A DNA stretch of 23,059 nt from Mycolicibacterium sp. MU0050 (GCF_963378085.1 NZ_OY726396.1:1-23059), one strand, 5' to 3'. Counted from the first letter of the stretch, positions 14,584 to 22,229 are shown. Notes: generated by a model not told the origin, from the letters alone. Program-made: numbers and translations.

Positions 14584-14620
14584 CGCTACATAATGTAGCG
14601 TAGCGATACCAATAGTATCG
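14584..14620. promoter_or_regulatory. Tandem operators upstream of mmpL
   Basis: Two 17-bp palindromes, CGCTACATAATGTAGCG (14584-14600; perfect 8-bp arms) and CGATACCAATAGTATCG (14604-14620), have centres 20 bp apart, about two helical turns on one face. The second matches the site at 14043-14059 in both arms. The mmpL start is 21 bp downstream, so binding would block its promoter. Confidence 0.7.
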
Positions 14621-14640
14621 TTGATCGTTTAGGGGGTTCG

Positions 14641-17600
14641 GTGGCCGACCGCACGGCAGGCTCTTCGGTAACACCGGCCCGCGCTGCCCGGCGCGAGACT
14701 CCCGTCGATCCCGCGTCCAGCCGTGAATACAGCGCTCGGCTCGCAGCGTTGGGACGATTCACTGTGCGGCACAAAGCCTTGACCATCGGGGTGTGGATCG
14801 GCGCCGCGATCGTCTTGGCGCTGCTGTTCCCGCAGCTGGAAACGGTGGTGCGCCAGCAGTCGGTGGATTTGATTCCGCGCGACGCCCCGTCGCTGCAAAC
14901 GGTGGAGCGGCTGAGTACCGCCTTCAACGAGCAGGGGTCGAAAACCATGCTGTTCGTGGCCATGGAAGACCCCGCCGGTCTGACCCCGGCGACCCAACAG
15001 CGCTACGACCGCCTTCTGGAACGACTGCGCGCAGACAGCGAGCACGTGTTACTGGTGCAGGATCTGCTGGCCGATCCGGTCACCCGAGCCCAGGCTGTCA
15101 GCGCCGACGGCACATCGTGGTATCTGCCGGTGGGAGTGAGCGGCACGCTGGGTGACCCGACCGCTGCGGAGTCCGTCCAGGCGGTGCGGGACATCACCGC
15201 AGAAGTGTTCGCCGGTTCGTCCACCACCGCGCAGGTGACCGGGCCGCCGGCGACGTTCAGTGACATGATCGCCGCCGCCGAGCATGATCTGCTGTTGATC
15301 TCGATCGCCACCGCCGCCATGATCGCGCTGATCCTGCTGATCGTCTACCGGTCGGTGTTCACCGCGCTGCTGCCGCTGCTGGTGATCGGGCTGAGCTTGG
15401 CCGTCGGGCGCGGCGTCCTGTCCGCGCTGGGCGAGATGGGCATGCCGGTCTCACAATTCACCGTCGCGTTCATGACCGCGATCCTGCTCGGCGCCGGCAC
15501 CGACTACACCGTGTTCCTGATCAGCCGCTACCACGAGCAGCGCCGCGCCCAGGTACCGGCCGAGCAGGCCATCATCCACGCCACCGCCAGCATCGGCCGC
15601 GTCATCCTGGCCTCCGCCGCCACCGTGGCCCTGGCCTTCCTGGCCATGGTGTTCGCCCGCTTGAGCGTGTTCGCCGCCCTAGGCCCCGCATGCGCCATCG
15701 CGGTCCTGTTCGGTTTCCTGGCCACCGTCACCCTGCTACCGCCCGTGCTGGCACTGGCAGCTAAACGGGGCATCGGTGAACCCAAATCCGATCGCACCCG
15801 CCGCTATTGGAACAGTGTCGCCGTCGCGGTGGTGCGCCGTCCGGTGCCACTGCTGATCGTCAGCCTCGTCATCCTGCTCGCGCTGTCAGCGGTAGCCGCG
15901 ACCATCAAAATCAGCTACGACGACCGCAAAGGCCAACCCGCCACCACCGCCAGCAACCAGGGCTACCAACTGTTGGACCGCCACTTCCGCAAAGACGTCG
16001 TCATCACCGAATTCCTCGTCGTCGAGAACCCCACCGACATGCGCACCGGCAAAGGACTGGCCGACCTCGACGAAATGGCCTCCCGCGTCTCCCAGGTTCC
16101 CGGTGTCACCAAAGTCTCCGGCGTCACCCGCCCCACCGGGGAACGCCTCGATCAAGCGCAACTGGCCTGGCAAAACGGTCAAATAGGAGACAAGATGGCC
16201 GGCGCGGTCGCCGACGGTAACGCTCGCCGCGACGACCTCACCAAACTCACCGACGGCGCCGATCAACTCGCCGGCGGACTGGCCCAACTCGACACCACCG
16301 TGCGCACCGCACTGACCCCCCTGGCGGGCATCCTCACGCAAGCCCAATCCGCCGGCGCTCAGGTCAACCAGTTCCGACCACTACTGCAACAACTCTCAGC
16401 GACCGCCCCTGCGGTCGATCAGGCCATCCAAGCCGGCCCCGGCCTACGCCCCCTGGCCGACCAAGCACAACACGCCATCACCACCTTGGACCCGCTCGTC
16501 GGTGCCCTCAACACCTCGCCGTGGTGTGCCACCACACCCCAATGCGCCCAGATCCGCGACCAAGTACAGATCCTGACCACCCTGCGCAACAACGGATTCT
16601 TCACCCAAATCGCCGACCTCGGCGACCGCTACAACCCCGCCAGCAATGCCACCGTCGCCGGCACCCTCACCACCGTCCAAAACGCCGTCACCTCGCTGGA
16701 CAACGCTTTCGGGGCGCTGGGAAACCCCGCTGACCTGGCCAGCAACCTGCGCCGCCTCCAAGACGGGATCGGCCAACTCGCCTCCGGAGCCCAAGCGTTG
16801 GCCACCGGTGTGCGCACCCTAGCCGACAGCAACATCGAAATGCTCTCCGGGATGAGCCAGATCGCCACCCAACTCCAGAACTCTGCACGCGCCGCCCAGG
16901 ACTCCGACTCAGCAAGCGGTTTCTATCTGCCGGCCAACGCCTTCGAGAACCGCCAATTCACCGACGTCGCGAAACAATTCCTCTCACCAGACGGCAAAAC
17001 AGCACGGTTCATGATCGAAACCAGCTACGACCCCTACAGCGTCGAGGCCATGAACCTCGCCCACCAGATCACCGACGTCGCCAACGCCGCGCGCCCCAAC
17101 ACCTCCCTGGCTGAGGCCACCGTCTCGGTCGCCGGCTTCCCCGCCGTCAACTCCGACATCCAACGATTCCTCTGGGCAGACTTCTTCCAACTTGCGCTGG
17201 CCACCACCGTCATTGTCGGCCTCATCCTGGTGCTGCTGCTACGCGCACTACTGGCACCGATCTACCTGCTCGGCACCGTCCTGCTCAACTACCTCGCCTC
17301 GATCGGATTCGGCGTCCTGGTATTTCAGTGGATCCTCGGTCACGAAATCGCTTGGCCGGTACCTCTATTGGCGTTCATCATCCTCGTCGCCGTCGGCGCC
17401 GACTACAACATGCTGCTGGTCTCCCGACTACGCGAAGAATCCGGAAGCAACATCCGCGTCGGAGTGCTGCGCACCGTCGCCAACACCGGCGCCGTCATCA
17501 CCTCCGCCGGCCTGATCTTCGCCGTCAGCATGTTCGGCCTCATGGTCGGCTCGGTAGCCATCATGATCCAAGCCGGCCTCATCATCGGCTTCGGACTACT

Positions 17601-17727
17601 GCTCGACACCTTCCTCGTACGCACCCTCACCGTGCCCGCCATCGCCACACTCCTCCGCGAAGCAAGCTGGTGGCCACAACGTGCGCCAACAAACCAACCC
17701 CCAACGGCAGTCACCTCCCCCAGATAA
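14641..17727 (+). CDS. mmpL: MmpL-family RND transporter
   Basis: A 1028-residue inner-membrane lipid exporter of the MMPL family. GTG 14641 has AGGGGG 5 bases upstream. One membrane helix near residues 40-60 is followed by a periplasmic domain, then five helices (about 215-375). A long Ala/Gln-rich, probably coiled-coil periplasmic stretch (about 500-750) follows, then a second helix bundle (about 855-1015). The proton-relay motifs are present in both halves: GAGTDYT (D288-Y289) and VGADYNM (D921-Y922). No MmpS gene is adjacent. A neighbouring thioesterase and a KstR-like regulator point to export of an acylated or sterol-related molecule. The gene is intact and ends 53 bp before the right cassette core. 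Confidence 0.94.
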   Translation: MADRTAGSSVTPARAARRETPVDPASSREYSARLAALGRFTVRHKALTIGVWIGAAIVLALLFPQLETVVRQQSVDLIPRDAPSLQTVERLSTAFNEQGSKTMLFVAMEDPAGLTPATQQRYDRLLERLRADSEHVLLVQDLLADPVTRAQAVSADGTSWYLPVGVSGTLGDPTAAESVQAVRDITAEVFAGSSTTAQVTGPPATFSDMIAAAEHDLLLISIATAAMIALILLIVYRSVFTALLPLLVIGLSLAVGRGVLSALGEMGMPVSQFTVAFMTAILLGAGTDYTVFLISRYHEQRRAQVPAEQAIIHATASIGRVILASAATVALAFLAMVFARLSVFAALGPACAIAVLFGFLATVTLLPPVLALAAKRGIGEPKSDRTRRYWNSVAVAVVRRPVPLLIVSLVILLALSAVAATIKISYDDRKGQPATTASNQGYQLLDRHFRKDVVITEFLVVENPTDMRTGKGLADLDEMASRVSQVPGVTKVSGVTRPTGERLDQAQLAWQNGQIGDKMAGAVADGNARRDDLTKLTDGADQLAGGLAQLDTTVRTALTPLAGILTQAQSAGAQVNQFRPLLQQLSATAPAVDQAIQAGPGLRPLADQAQHAITTLDPLVGALNTSPWCATTPQCAQIRDQVQILTTLRNNGFFTQIADLGDRYNPASNATVAGTLTTVQNAVTSLDNAFGALGNPADLASNLRRLQDGIGQLASGAQALATGVRTLADSNIEMLSGMSQIATQLQNSARAAQDSDSASGFYLPANAFENRQFTDVAKQFLSPDGKTARFMIETSYDPYSVEAMNLAHQITDVANAARPNTSLAEATVSVAGFPAVNSDIQRFLWADFFQLALATTVIVGLILVLLLRALLAPIYLLGTVLLNYLASIGFGVLVFQWILGHEIAWPVPLLAFIILVAVGADYNMLLVSRLREESGSNIRVGVLRTVANTGAVITSAGLIFAVSMFGLMVGSVAIMIQAGLIIGFGLLLDTFLVRTLTVPAIATLLREASWWPQRAPTNQPPTAVTSPR

Positions 17728-17769
17728 ACAGACCTGCCAAACCCCGCCATGCTCGCCTCGCCGCCGCCC

Positions 17770-17793
17770 GTCTCAAATCTAGAGAAACGAGAC
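17770..17793. other. Right recombination junction (foreign half plus resolvase-site half)
   Basis: The left half GTCTCAAATCT (17770-17780), core AG (17781-17782) and right half AGAAACGAGAC (17783-17793) form a degenerate palindrome. The right half is the exact partner of 12005-12015. The left half resembles GTCTCAGATCT at 12041-12051 inside the cassette. Confidence 0.7.
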
Positions 17794-17839
17794 AGCCCTC
17801 CACATCATCACTCCCCTCCCCCATCGCCCCAGGTCGTGG

Positions 17840-17902
17840 TGTCTCGTTTCTTGTCTCACACCGCGCGTCTCGAATCCCCAATGTCGGTGGGCAGTGAGAC
17901 AG
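17840..17902. promoter_or_regulatory. Accessory res subsites upstream of the resolvase
   Basis: TGTCTCGTTTCT (17840-17851) is followed by TGTCTCACACCG (17852-17863), CGTCTCGAATCC (17866-17877) and the inverted TGAGACA near 17895-17901. Together with the core-type site at 17770-17793 this looks like a multi-subsite res region. It runs up to the resolvase start, where binding would also repress the gene. Confidence 0.6.
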
Positions 17903-17909
17903 TGGCGAA

Positions 17910-18476
17910 ATGGCAGCAACTTTGGGCTACGCCCGCGTCAGCACCACCGGCCAGGACCTTGAAGCACAACTGGCGGCACTCACGGCGGCCGGCGTCGACA
18001 CCGATCGCGTATTCACCGACAAGCTCTCCGGATCAGCGCACACCAAGCGGCCCGGCCTGGCCGCAATGCTCGACTACGCCCGCGCCGGCGACACCGTGAT
18101 CGTCACCGCGATTGATCGTCTCGGCCGCTCGGTCGCTGAGGTCACCCGCACCATCGCGACCTTCGGCGAACGGCGAATCATATTGCGCGCCTTACGTGAA
18201 GGCATCGACACCGCCACTCCCACCGGCCGCGCGGTGGCCGCCATCATGGCCACACTCGCCGAGCTTGAACTGGAGCTCGGCCGTGAGCGCCGAGCCGCAT
18301 CACGAGAATCCCGGCGCAGCCGACAGCTGCCAGCGACCAAGCCGCCCAAGCTCAGCCCCGATCGGCAGGAACAACTACGCCGTCTTGCCGCGACTGGTGA
18401 ACCAGTCCGCGAGCTCGCGGCCGCGTTCGGCATCGGACGCGCCACCGCCTATCGCTATCTGGCCCAAAGCGGCTGA
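17910..18476 (+). CDS. Serine resolvase / recombinase
   Basis: A 188-residue small serine recombinase of the resolvase/invertase type. It has the N-terminal catalytic motif GYARVSTTGQDLEAQL with nucleophile S11 and R9, then FTDKLSGSAHTKRPGL, VIVTAIDRLGRSVAE and the long E helix ATLAELELELGRERRA. The C-terminal helix-turn-helix is LAAAFGIGRATAYRYLAQSG. The function is probably resolution of plasmid multimers or cointegrates at res. The res-like subsites lie directly upstream, and the core site has been split by the 5.8-kb segment on its left. The gene looks intact. The ribosome site is weak (AGTGGCG). Confidence 0.92.
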   Translation: MAATLGYARVSTTGQDLEAQLAALTAAGVDTDRVFTDKLSGSAHTKRPGLAAMLDYARAGDTVIVTAIDRLGRSVAEVTRTIATFGERRIILRALREGIDTATPTGRAVAAIMATLAELELELGRERRAASRESRRSRQLPATKPPKLSPDRQEQLRRLAATGEPVRELAAAFGIGRATAYRYLAQSG

Positions 18477-18546
18477 AGGCCTTCGCGCGATTGTCGGCAT
18501 GGCCGTCTACCGTTTCGACTGAGAGCTGCTGCAAAGGAATGAGCTG

Positions 18547-18828
18547 ATGCCGACTTCGAGCCTGCCACCTGACGATGTGATCGCCGAAGGATGGGCCCAG
18601 GTGGCCGACCTGCTGGAGCCCGCCCACGCGGCCTGGGAAGCGGTGTCGCCCGATACCACCGGACCGATTACCGAGCTGCTCAGGCACGCCCGGTGGAACG
18701 CCACAGTGTGGAACCTCAAATCACAGGGCGTAGACCGAAGGGACGCCTGGCGAGCCGCCGACGCCGAGCATGGCAGCGGCGATGGTCGCTATATCGACTA
18801 CGAGCCTGACGACTCCCCCGAAAACTGA
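18547..18828 (+). CDS. Small hypothetical protein
   Basis: A 93-residue protein. ATG 18547 is preceded by AAAGGAA at good spacing. It contains AEGWAQVADLLEPAHAAWEA and WNATVWNLKSQGVDRRDAWR and has an acidic tail (GRYIDYEPDDSPEN). It is helical, soluble and with no recognised motif. It follows the resolvase by 70 bp, probably as part of its transcript. The last 31 bp overlap the convergent membrane-protein gene. Confidence 0.65.
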   Translation: MPTSSLPPDDVIAEGWAQVADLLEPAHAAWEAVSPDTTGPITELLRHARWNATVWNLKSQGVDRRDAWRAADAEHGSGDGRYIDYEPDDSPEN

Positions 18829-19334
18829 AAGCCCCCGAACAGCGCGAGTATCAACAGGACGACGTTCAGCACGCCGAACGCTATCGAGAGTCCGCCCCAG
18901 AAGTCATACAAGGTCACGCTCTGCGATCTGTGATCGAAGCACCGCCTCAGGAAACCGCTGCGAGGCTGCTCGCATCGGCGGCTTCCGTCGTTGAGCCAAG
19001 CACCGCACTTGCTCAACACCAGGGCACCGATCAAAAACGGTAGTACCAGCAGAAGAAACCCAAGGGTGACTCCCCAGAGTGTGAACGTGCCGTCCCACAG
19101 GAGCAGGAAGAGCAGCCACACTGCCAGGTCGATCCCGCTGCCAGCCGCGCCCATCTCTGGTGTTCGATCGCTCCGGTGCCCGCTCGACGACCCACCCTGC
19201 GCGCCGACGCTGATTCTCATGGTGGAGTAGGACTGAGGTGAGTGCGAACGGCTCCCGCCGCAGTTAGGGCCGGGGCAGGCAGCGCGGGCGCGCGCTGACC
19301 GATGGCCCTCTTTCGGTGCCGTGCATTGACCCAT
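18798..19334 (-). CDS. Membrane protein with N-terminal Cys/His motif
   Basis: About 178 residues. The start is placed at ATG 19334 because this includes GQCTAPKEGHRSARARAACP followed by GPNCGG, a Cys/His-rich segment like one I recall at the N-termini of many actinobacterial hypothetical proteins. ATG 19220 is a shorter alternative with no ribosome site. Membrane segments follow: LAVWLLFLLLWDGTFTLWGV, LGFLLLVLPFLIGALVL and, near the end, LSIAFGVLNVVLLILALFGG. Between them is a cytoplasmic basic/Cys stretch (KCGAWLNDGSRRCEQPRSGF). It is divergent from the NYN ribonuclease gene (114 bp apart), so the two may share control. Function unknown. Confidence 0.65.
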   Translation of the reverse strand: MGQCTAPKEGHRSARARAACPGPNCGGSRSHSPQSYSTMRISVGAQGGSSSGHRSDRTPEMGAAGSGIDLAVWLLFLLLWDGTFTLWGVTLGFLLLVLPFLIGALVLSKCGAWLNDGSRRCEQPRSGFLRRCFDHRSQSVTLYDFWGGLSIAFGVLNVVLLILALFGGFQFSGESSGS

Positions 19335-19448
19335 GCTGCGAATGGTACGTAGCACCAGTGACAGCGCGATCGCGTTAACGAGTGGGCTTTCAGATCTCGA
19401 TAGCGTGTCGCAACACAAGTCAACTCTTGCCCGATACCGTTTCTGCCC

Positions 19449-20180
19449 ATGCGAGTTGGCGTGTACATCGACGGATACAACCTCTACTACGGCGGCAAGT
19501 TCCTGTGCGGACCCGGCACCGCTGGCTGGCGATGGCTGGACCTGCGCGGGCTCGCCACCCGCCTGGTCACCACACATTCCACCTGGACCGGCGCCAGCAT
19601 CGACCGGATCGTGTACTGCACCGCCCGCATTTCCGGCGCCGACAACCCGATCGGCAGCCAGGAGCAAGACGCCTACCTCACCGCCTTGGCCAACGCCGGC
19701 ATCGTCGACCACATCGAATACGGCCTCTACGTCAACCGCACCGCCACCGCTCCCCTGGCCACCAAGGACCGCCGCGGACGCCCGGTCCTGACCAATCCGG
19801 CCTGGCCCGTCACGGTTAAGGACGGCGCCGGCCAGGATGATCCCAACGCCACTTTCTTCGTCTCGGTCGCCCGTCGTGAAGAGAAAGGTTCCGACGTCAA
19901 CGTCGCATCCCACCTCCTGATTGACGTCCTCGGTGGAAGCGTCGACGCCGCCATCGTCATCAGCAACGACAGCGACCTCAAGCTGCCCATCGACGAAGCC
20001 CGAAAGCGCGTCCCGGTCGGTCTAATCAACCCCTCGAAGAACCGGCTGGCCGGTGCTCTGCGCGGAACGCCCACAGTCGGAGTGGGAAACCACTGGTGGT
20101 ACCAACTCACACCGGCCGATTTCCAGGCCTGCCAGCTCCCCAATCCCACTGGCCGCGTCCCCAAACCCACACCCTGGTAG
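19449..20180 (+). CDS. NYN-domain (PIN-like) ribonuclease
   Basis: A 243-residue protein of the NYN/LabA-like group in the PIN-like superfamily, predicted metal-dependent RNases. Visible motifs are VYIDGYNLYYG (D8 and N11), REEKGSDVNVASHLLID with the central Asp, and AAIVISNDSDLKLPIDEARK with the paired Asps. All acidic positions expected for the active site are present. ATG 19449 starts exactly at the conserved first strand. An insert near residues 95-125 (TAPLATKDRRGRPVLTNPAW) is typical of this plasmid and mobile-element type. Its divergent membrane partner suggests an unknown RNA-processing or defence role. Ends 77 bp before a terminator. Confidence 0.88.
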   Translation: MRVGVYIDGYNLYYGGKFLCGPGTAGWRWLDLRGLATRLVTTHSTWTGASIDRIVYCTARISGADNPIGSQEQDAYLTALANAGIVDHIEYGLYVNRTATAPLATKDRRGRPVLTNPAWPVTVKDGAGQDDPNATFFVSVARREEKGSDVNVASHLLIDVLGGSVDAAIVISNDSDLKLPIDEARKRVPVGLINPSKNRLAGALRGTPTVGVGNHWWYQLTPADFQACQLPNPTGRVPKPTPW

Positions 20181-20234
20181 CGCCCCGTCGAAGCGACGCC
20201 CCCTCCAAGAGAGTTGCGTCCACGCGACACGCCG

Positions 20235-20250
20235 GTGCATAATTGTGCAC
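20235..20250. repeat. Near-palindrome GTGCATAATTGTGCAC
   Basis: Arms GTGCA and TGCAC flank an AATT-centred core; 14 of 16 bases are symmetric. It lies between the NYN stop and the terminator. Possible protein-binding site; purpose unknown. Confidence 0.35.
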
Positions 20251-20256
20251 ATACCA

Positions 20257-20285
20257 CCCGTTCCCCGGCAGGGGACGGGTTTTTT
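20257..20285 (+). terminator. Rho-independent terminator after NYN gene
   Basis: The stem CCCGTTCCCC / GGGGACGGG, with one bulged T, has loop GGCA and is followed by TTTTTT (20280-20285). It is the clearest intrinsic terminator in the window and a T-tract this good is unusual for mycobacterial DNA. Confidence 0.85.
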
Positions 20286-20368
20286 CATGCCCTGAGACTG
20301 CCGGGCTCCGCCTCGACCAGGTCGTCGGCCCAGCCCGGCGAGTTGCCATGCCCCCAGCCTCCGGGTCA

Positions 20369-20569
20369 TTACCGCCACCAATGCCCCAGCCTGATCACCA
20401 CCGCCAGCGCGCTCAACCCCGCCGTCAACGCCGCGGCGTTCCCGATGTCAGCCAGCCCCGCCGTGCTCCCCGTGACCGTCGCGATGTACGCGCACATCAC
20501 CATGTAGCCCGCCGACACCATCGCCGCCAACACCAGCACCGCCAGCAGCACCACAACCCCAGGCTTCAT
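20369..20569 (-). CDS. Small two-helix membrane protein
   Basis: A 66-residue protein. ATG 20569 begins MKPGVVVLLAVLVLAAMVSA, a signal-anchor-like first helix. A polar loop (CAYIATVTGSTAGLADIGNA) follows, then a second helix (AALTAGLSALAVVIRLG) ending HWWR. An AAAGGGCGG stretch lies 5-13 bases upstream of the ATG. An 18-residue N-terminal extension to 20623 is possible but unlike a signal sequence. It lies between the NYN terminator and parA. Function unknown. Confidence 0.6.
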   Translation of the reverse strand: MKPGVVVLLAVLVLAAMVSAGYMVMCAYIATVTGSTAGLADIGNAAALTAGLSALAVVIRLGHWWR

Positions 20570-20760
20570 CTGGCCCGCCCTTTCGTCATTGGACGCCGCG
20601 GACTGTCCGGAGCATCCACACATTCCGAGGCACTCCCGGCAAGGTTTACAGGGGCGGCATGCAAACCCCAGGTCAGCGACCTTCCGCCGCGCGGTCCATC
20701 AGACAAAGGCGACTGCGAAGAACTTTGCGCTCTCCGACTACCGGCGATCACTGATTACAT

Positions 20761-20808
20761 ACATGTTTGCTTACATGTAAGCCTGCATGTAGACATACAT
20801 ACATGGAT
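20761..20808. repeat. 12-bp iterons, probable partition site (parS) and parA operator
   Basis: Consecutive 12-bp units ACATGTTTGCTT, ACATGTAAGCCT, GCATGTAGACAT and a degenerate ACATACATGGAT lie directly before parA. CTTACATGTAAG (20770-20781) is a perfect 12-bp palindrome across units one and two. Ribbon-helix-helix partition proteins bind such short tandem repeats, which often serve as both centromere and operator. Local AT content is far above that of the flanks. Confidence 0.75.
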
Positions 20809-20824
20809 GATTATGCTTGCTGAC

Positions 20825-21631
20825 ATGACTGTTTCCGCAGATAAGCAGTGCGAAATACTGGCCATCGCGCTCCAAAAGGGTGGCGTCGGAAAGACCACCA
20901 CCACCATCAACCTCGGCGCCAACCTCGCCGCGATGGGCCACCGCGTCCTGGTGATCGACATGGACCAGCAAGCCCACAGCACCAAAGGCCTGGGGATCCA
21001 GCTCGATGCCGACGATGCGTCCATGTACGAGGTCCTGCACCCAGACAGGACGATGCGCGTCCCGCTGGCCAAGGTCATCGTGCCGAGCCAGTTCGGCATC
21101 GATGTCGCCCCCGGGCATCTCGCGTTGAAAGAGCTCGAGCGGACAGGACTCGGGTCGGGCGGCCAACTGCGGCTAGCGCGCCAACTCGACGACATTGAGG
21201 GCTATGACTACGTGCTCCTAGACTGCCCGCCGGCATTGGGGGAGTTGACTACGGCAGCCCTGGCGGCCGCCGATTACGTGTTGGCCGTCCTCAAAGCCGG
21301 CCCCGACGAAGTTGACGGCCTGGTGGAACTGGGCAACTCGATCCTCGATGTTCAGGAAACACTCAACCCCGACGTGGAAATCCGGTACGTGCTGCTGGCC
21401 GATTTCGACGGCAACCCGAAAGCGAGCAAGGACGTGCGCAGGCAATTGCGCACCGATTGGGGGGAATGGGCTGACGGCGGGGCCTACCTGGGCGAGATCC
21501 CGCACACCGTGCGGGTGGTGGAAGCCAAAGGTAAACGTGTGCCGGTCAACGTGCACGCTCCGACCAGCACCGCAGCTATGGCCTACCGTGAAGTCGCCGA
21601 GCGCATCGCCGCGAGGCGGTCAGCAGCATGA
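20825..21631 (+). CDS. parA: ParA-family partition ATPase
   Basis: A 268-residue Walker ATPase that drives plasmid segregation. It has the deviant Walker A KGGVGKTT (18-25), then VLVIDMDQQAHSTKGLG (Walker A' region) and YDYVLLDCPPALGELTTAAL. There is no N-terminal helix-turn-helix, so it is of the smaller type Ib-like class, which relies on a separate small DNA-binding partner. ATG 20825 is chosen; ATG 20807 and 20813 are in frame but fall at the edge of the iterons. No ribosome site is evident. The stop overlaps the next start (ATGA), as in parAB operons. Confidence 0.92.
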   Translation: MTVSADKQCEILAIALQKGGVGKTTTTINLGANLAAMGHRVLVIDMDQQAHSTKGLGIQLDADDASMYEVLHPDRTMRVPLAKVIVPSQFGIDVAPGHLALKELERTGLGSGGQLRLARQLDDIEGYDYVLLDCPPALGELTTAALAAADYVLAVLKAGPDEVDGLVELGNSILDVQETLNPDVEIRYVLLADFDGNPKASKDVRRQLRTDWGEWADGGAYLGEIPHTVRVVEAKGKRVPVNVHAPTSTAAMAYREVAERIAARRSAA

Positions 21632-22014
21632 ACGCCGCAGCCAAAGCCACCGGACTGGAGGTCGGCTCTACCAGGCCGTTGTCACGTGCAGAGCGCCGCG
21701 CCCAAGCTGCGCGGGTCAAAGCCGACGAAACCCCCGCAGACGAGACATCGACTCGGGACAAGCACGAGCCCCAGGGCAGCGAGACTCCGAACGCACCCGC
21801 GGTAACCCCGCCGGCTGAACCCGTGCGACTCAAAGCCCGTCAGCGGAAGGTGAAAAGCCCCTTCGCCACCCAGTTACACGCCGGCACCCTCGCGCGGCTC
21901 GAATGGATCAAGGCCCGCGGATACGTCATCACCGACACCGTCGATGACGCCATCAACAGCTACCTGGACAACGCCGGAATCCCTAGGCCAGACCACAACG
22001 ACCGCATGCCCTAA
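21628..22014 (+). CDS. Ribbon-helix-helix ParB-like partition partner
   Basis: A 128-residue protein. It overlaps parA by 4 bp and is co-translated. The N-terminal 75 residues are flexible and charged (SRAERRAQAARVKADETPAD) and probably include the arginine that stimulates ParA ATPase. The C-terminal part (KVKSPFATQLHAGTLARLEW, then IKARGYVITDTVDDAINSYL) has the strand-helix-helix pattern of ribbon-helix-helix centromere-binding proteins. The likely target is the 12-bp iterons before parA. The family call rests on size, position and pattern rather than a clear sequence match. Confidence 0.72.
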   Translation: MNAAAKATGLEVGSTRPLSRAERRAQAARVKADETPADETSTRDKHEPQGSETPNAPAVTPPAEPVRLKARQRKVKSPFATQLHAGTLARLEWIKARGYVITDTVDDAINSYLDNAGIPRPDHNDRMP

Positions 22015-22136
22015 AACGCCCATGCCTGAGAGCTCATGTGCGGCCAAAGGTGGTGCGTGGCGCACGCTCATCCAGCACGTCATCACGGGGGCCCCACTCG
22101 CAATGCGTTTGATCCAGGTGTCTCAGAAAACCGCGA

Positions 22137-22174
22137 AGCCCGAGCGCCACGGTCGTCCGGCCGGGTCTCGGGCT
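22137..22174. repeat. Inverted repeat in the gap between parB-like and VbhA-like genes
   Basis: AGCCCGAG (22137-22144) and CTCGGGCT (22167-22174) form a perfect 8-bp stem around a 22-base GC-rich loop. On the minus strand it is followed by TCGCGGTTTT, so it may terminate the VbhA-like transcript. The rest of 22015-22229 shows no gene. Confidence 0.4.
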
Positions 22175-22229
22175 CACTTCCTGAAGCTCAGCGCAGCAGG
22201 CACCACCCAATGTATGGGGAAAGCGCCTA

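Larger units (their letters stand above)
12017..17782 (+). mobile_element. Putative resolvase-site-integrated cassette (TetR, thioesterase, KstR-like, MmpL)
   Basis: The segment between two 24-bp sites with the same AG core in the same orientation (12005-12028 and 17770-17793). The outer halves (GTCTCGTTTCT and AGAAACGAGAC) reunite across AG into a perfect palindrome that extends one more base on each side (T/A), giving 26 bp. The inner halves give an imperfect palindrome (GTCTCAAATCT, AG, AAATTCGAGTC; 8 of 11 arm pairs). The borders match gene content: five complete genes, with mmpL ending 53 bp before the right core. There is no transposase or recombinase inside. Insertion or cointegration by the adjacent serine resolvase explains this best. 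The cassette as such is an inference. Confidence 0.6.

Noticed and set aside
12017..17782. Segment as an invertible switch
   Set aside because: The asymmetric AG core has the same orientation at both sites, which predicts deletion or integration rather than inversion.
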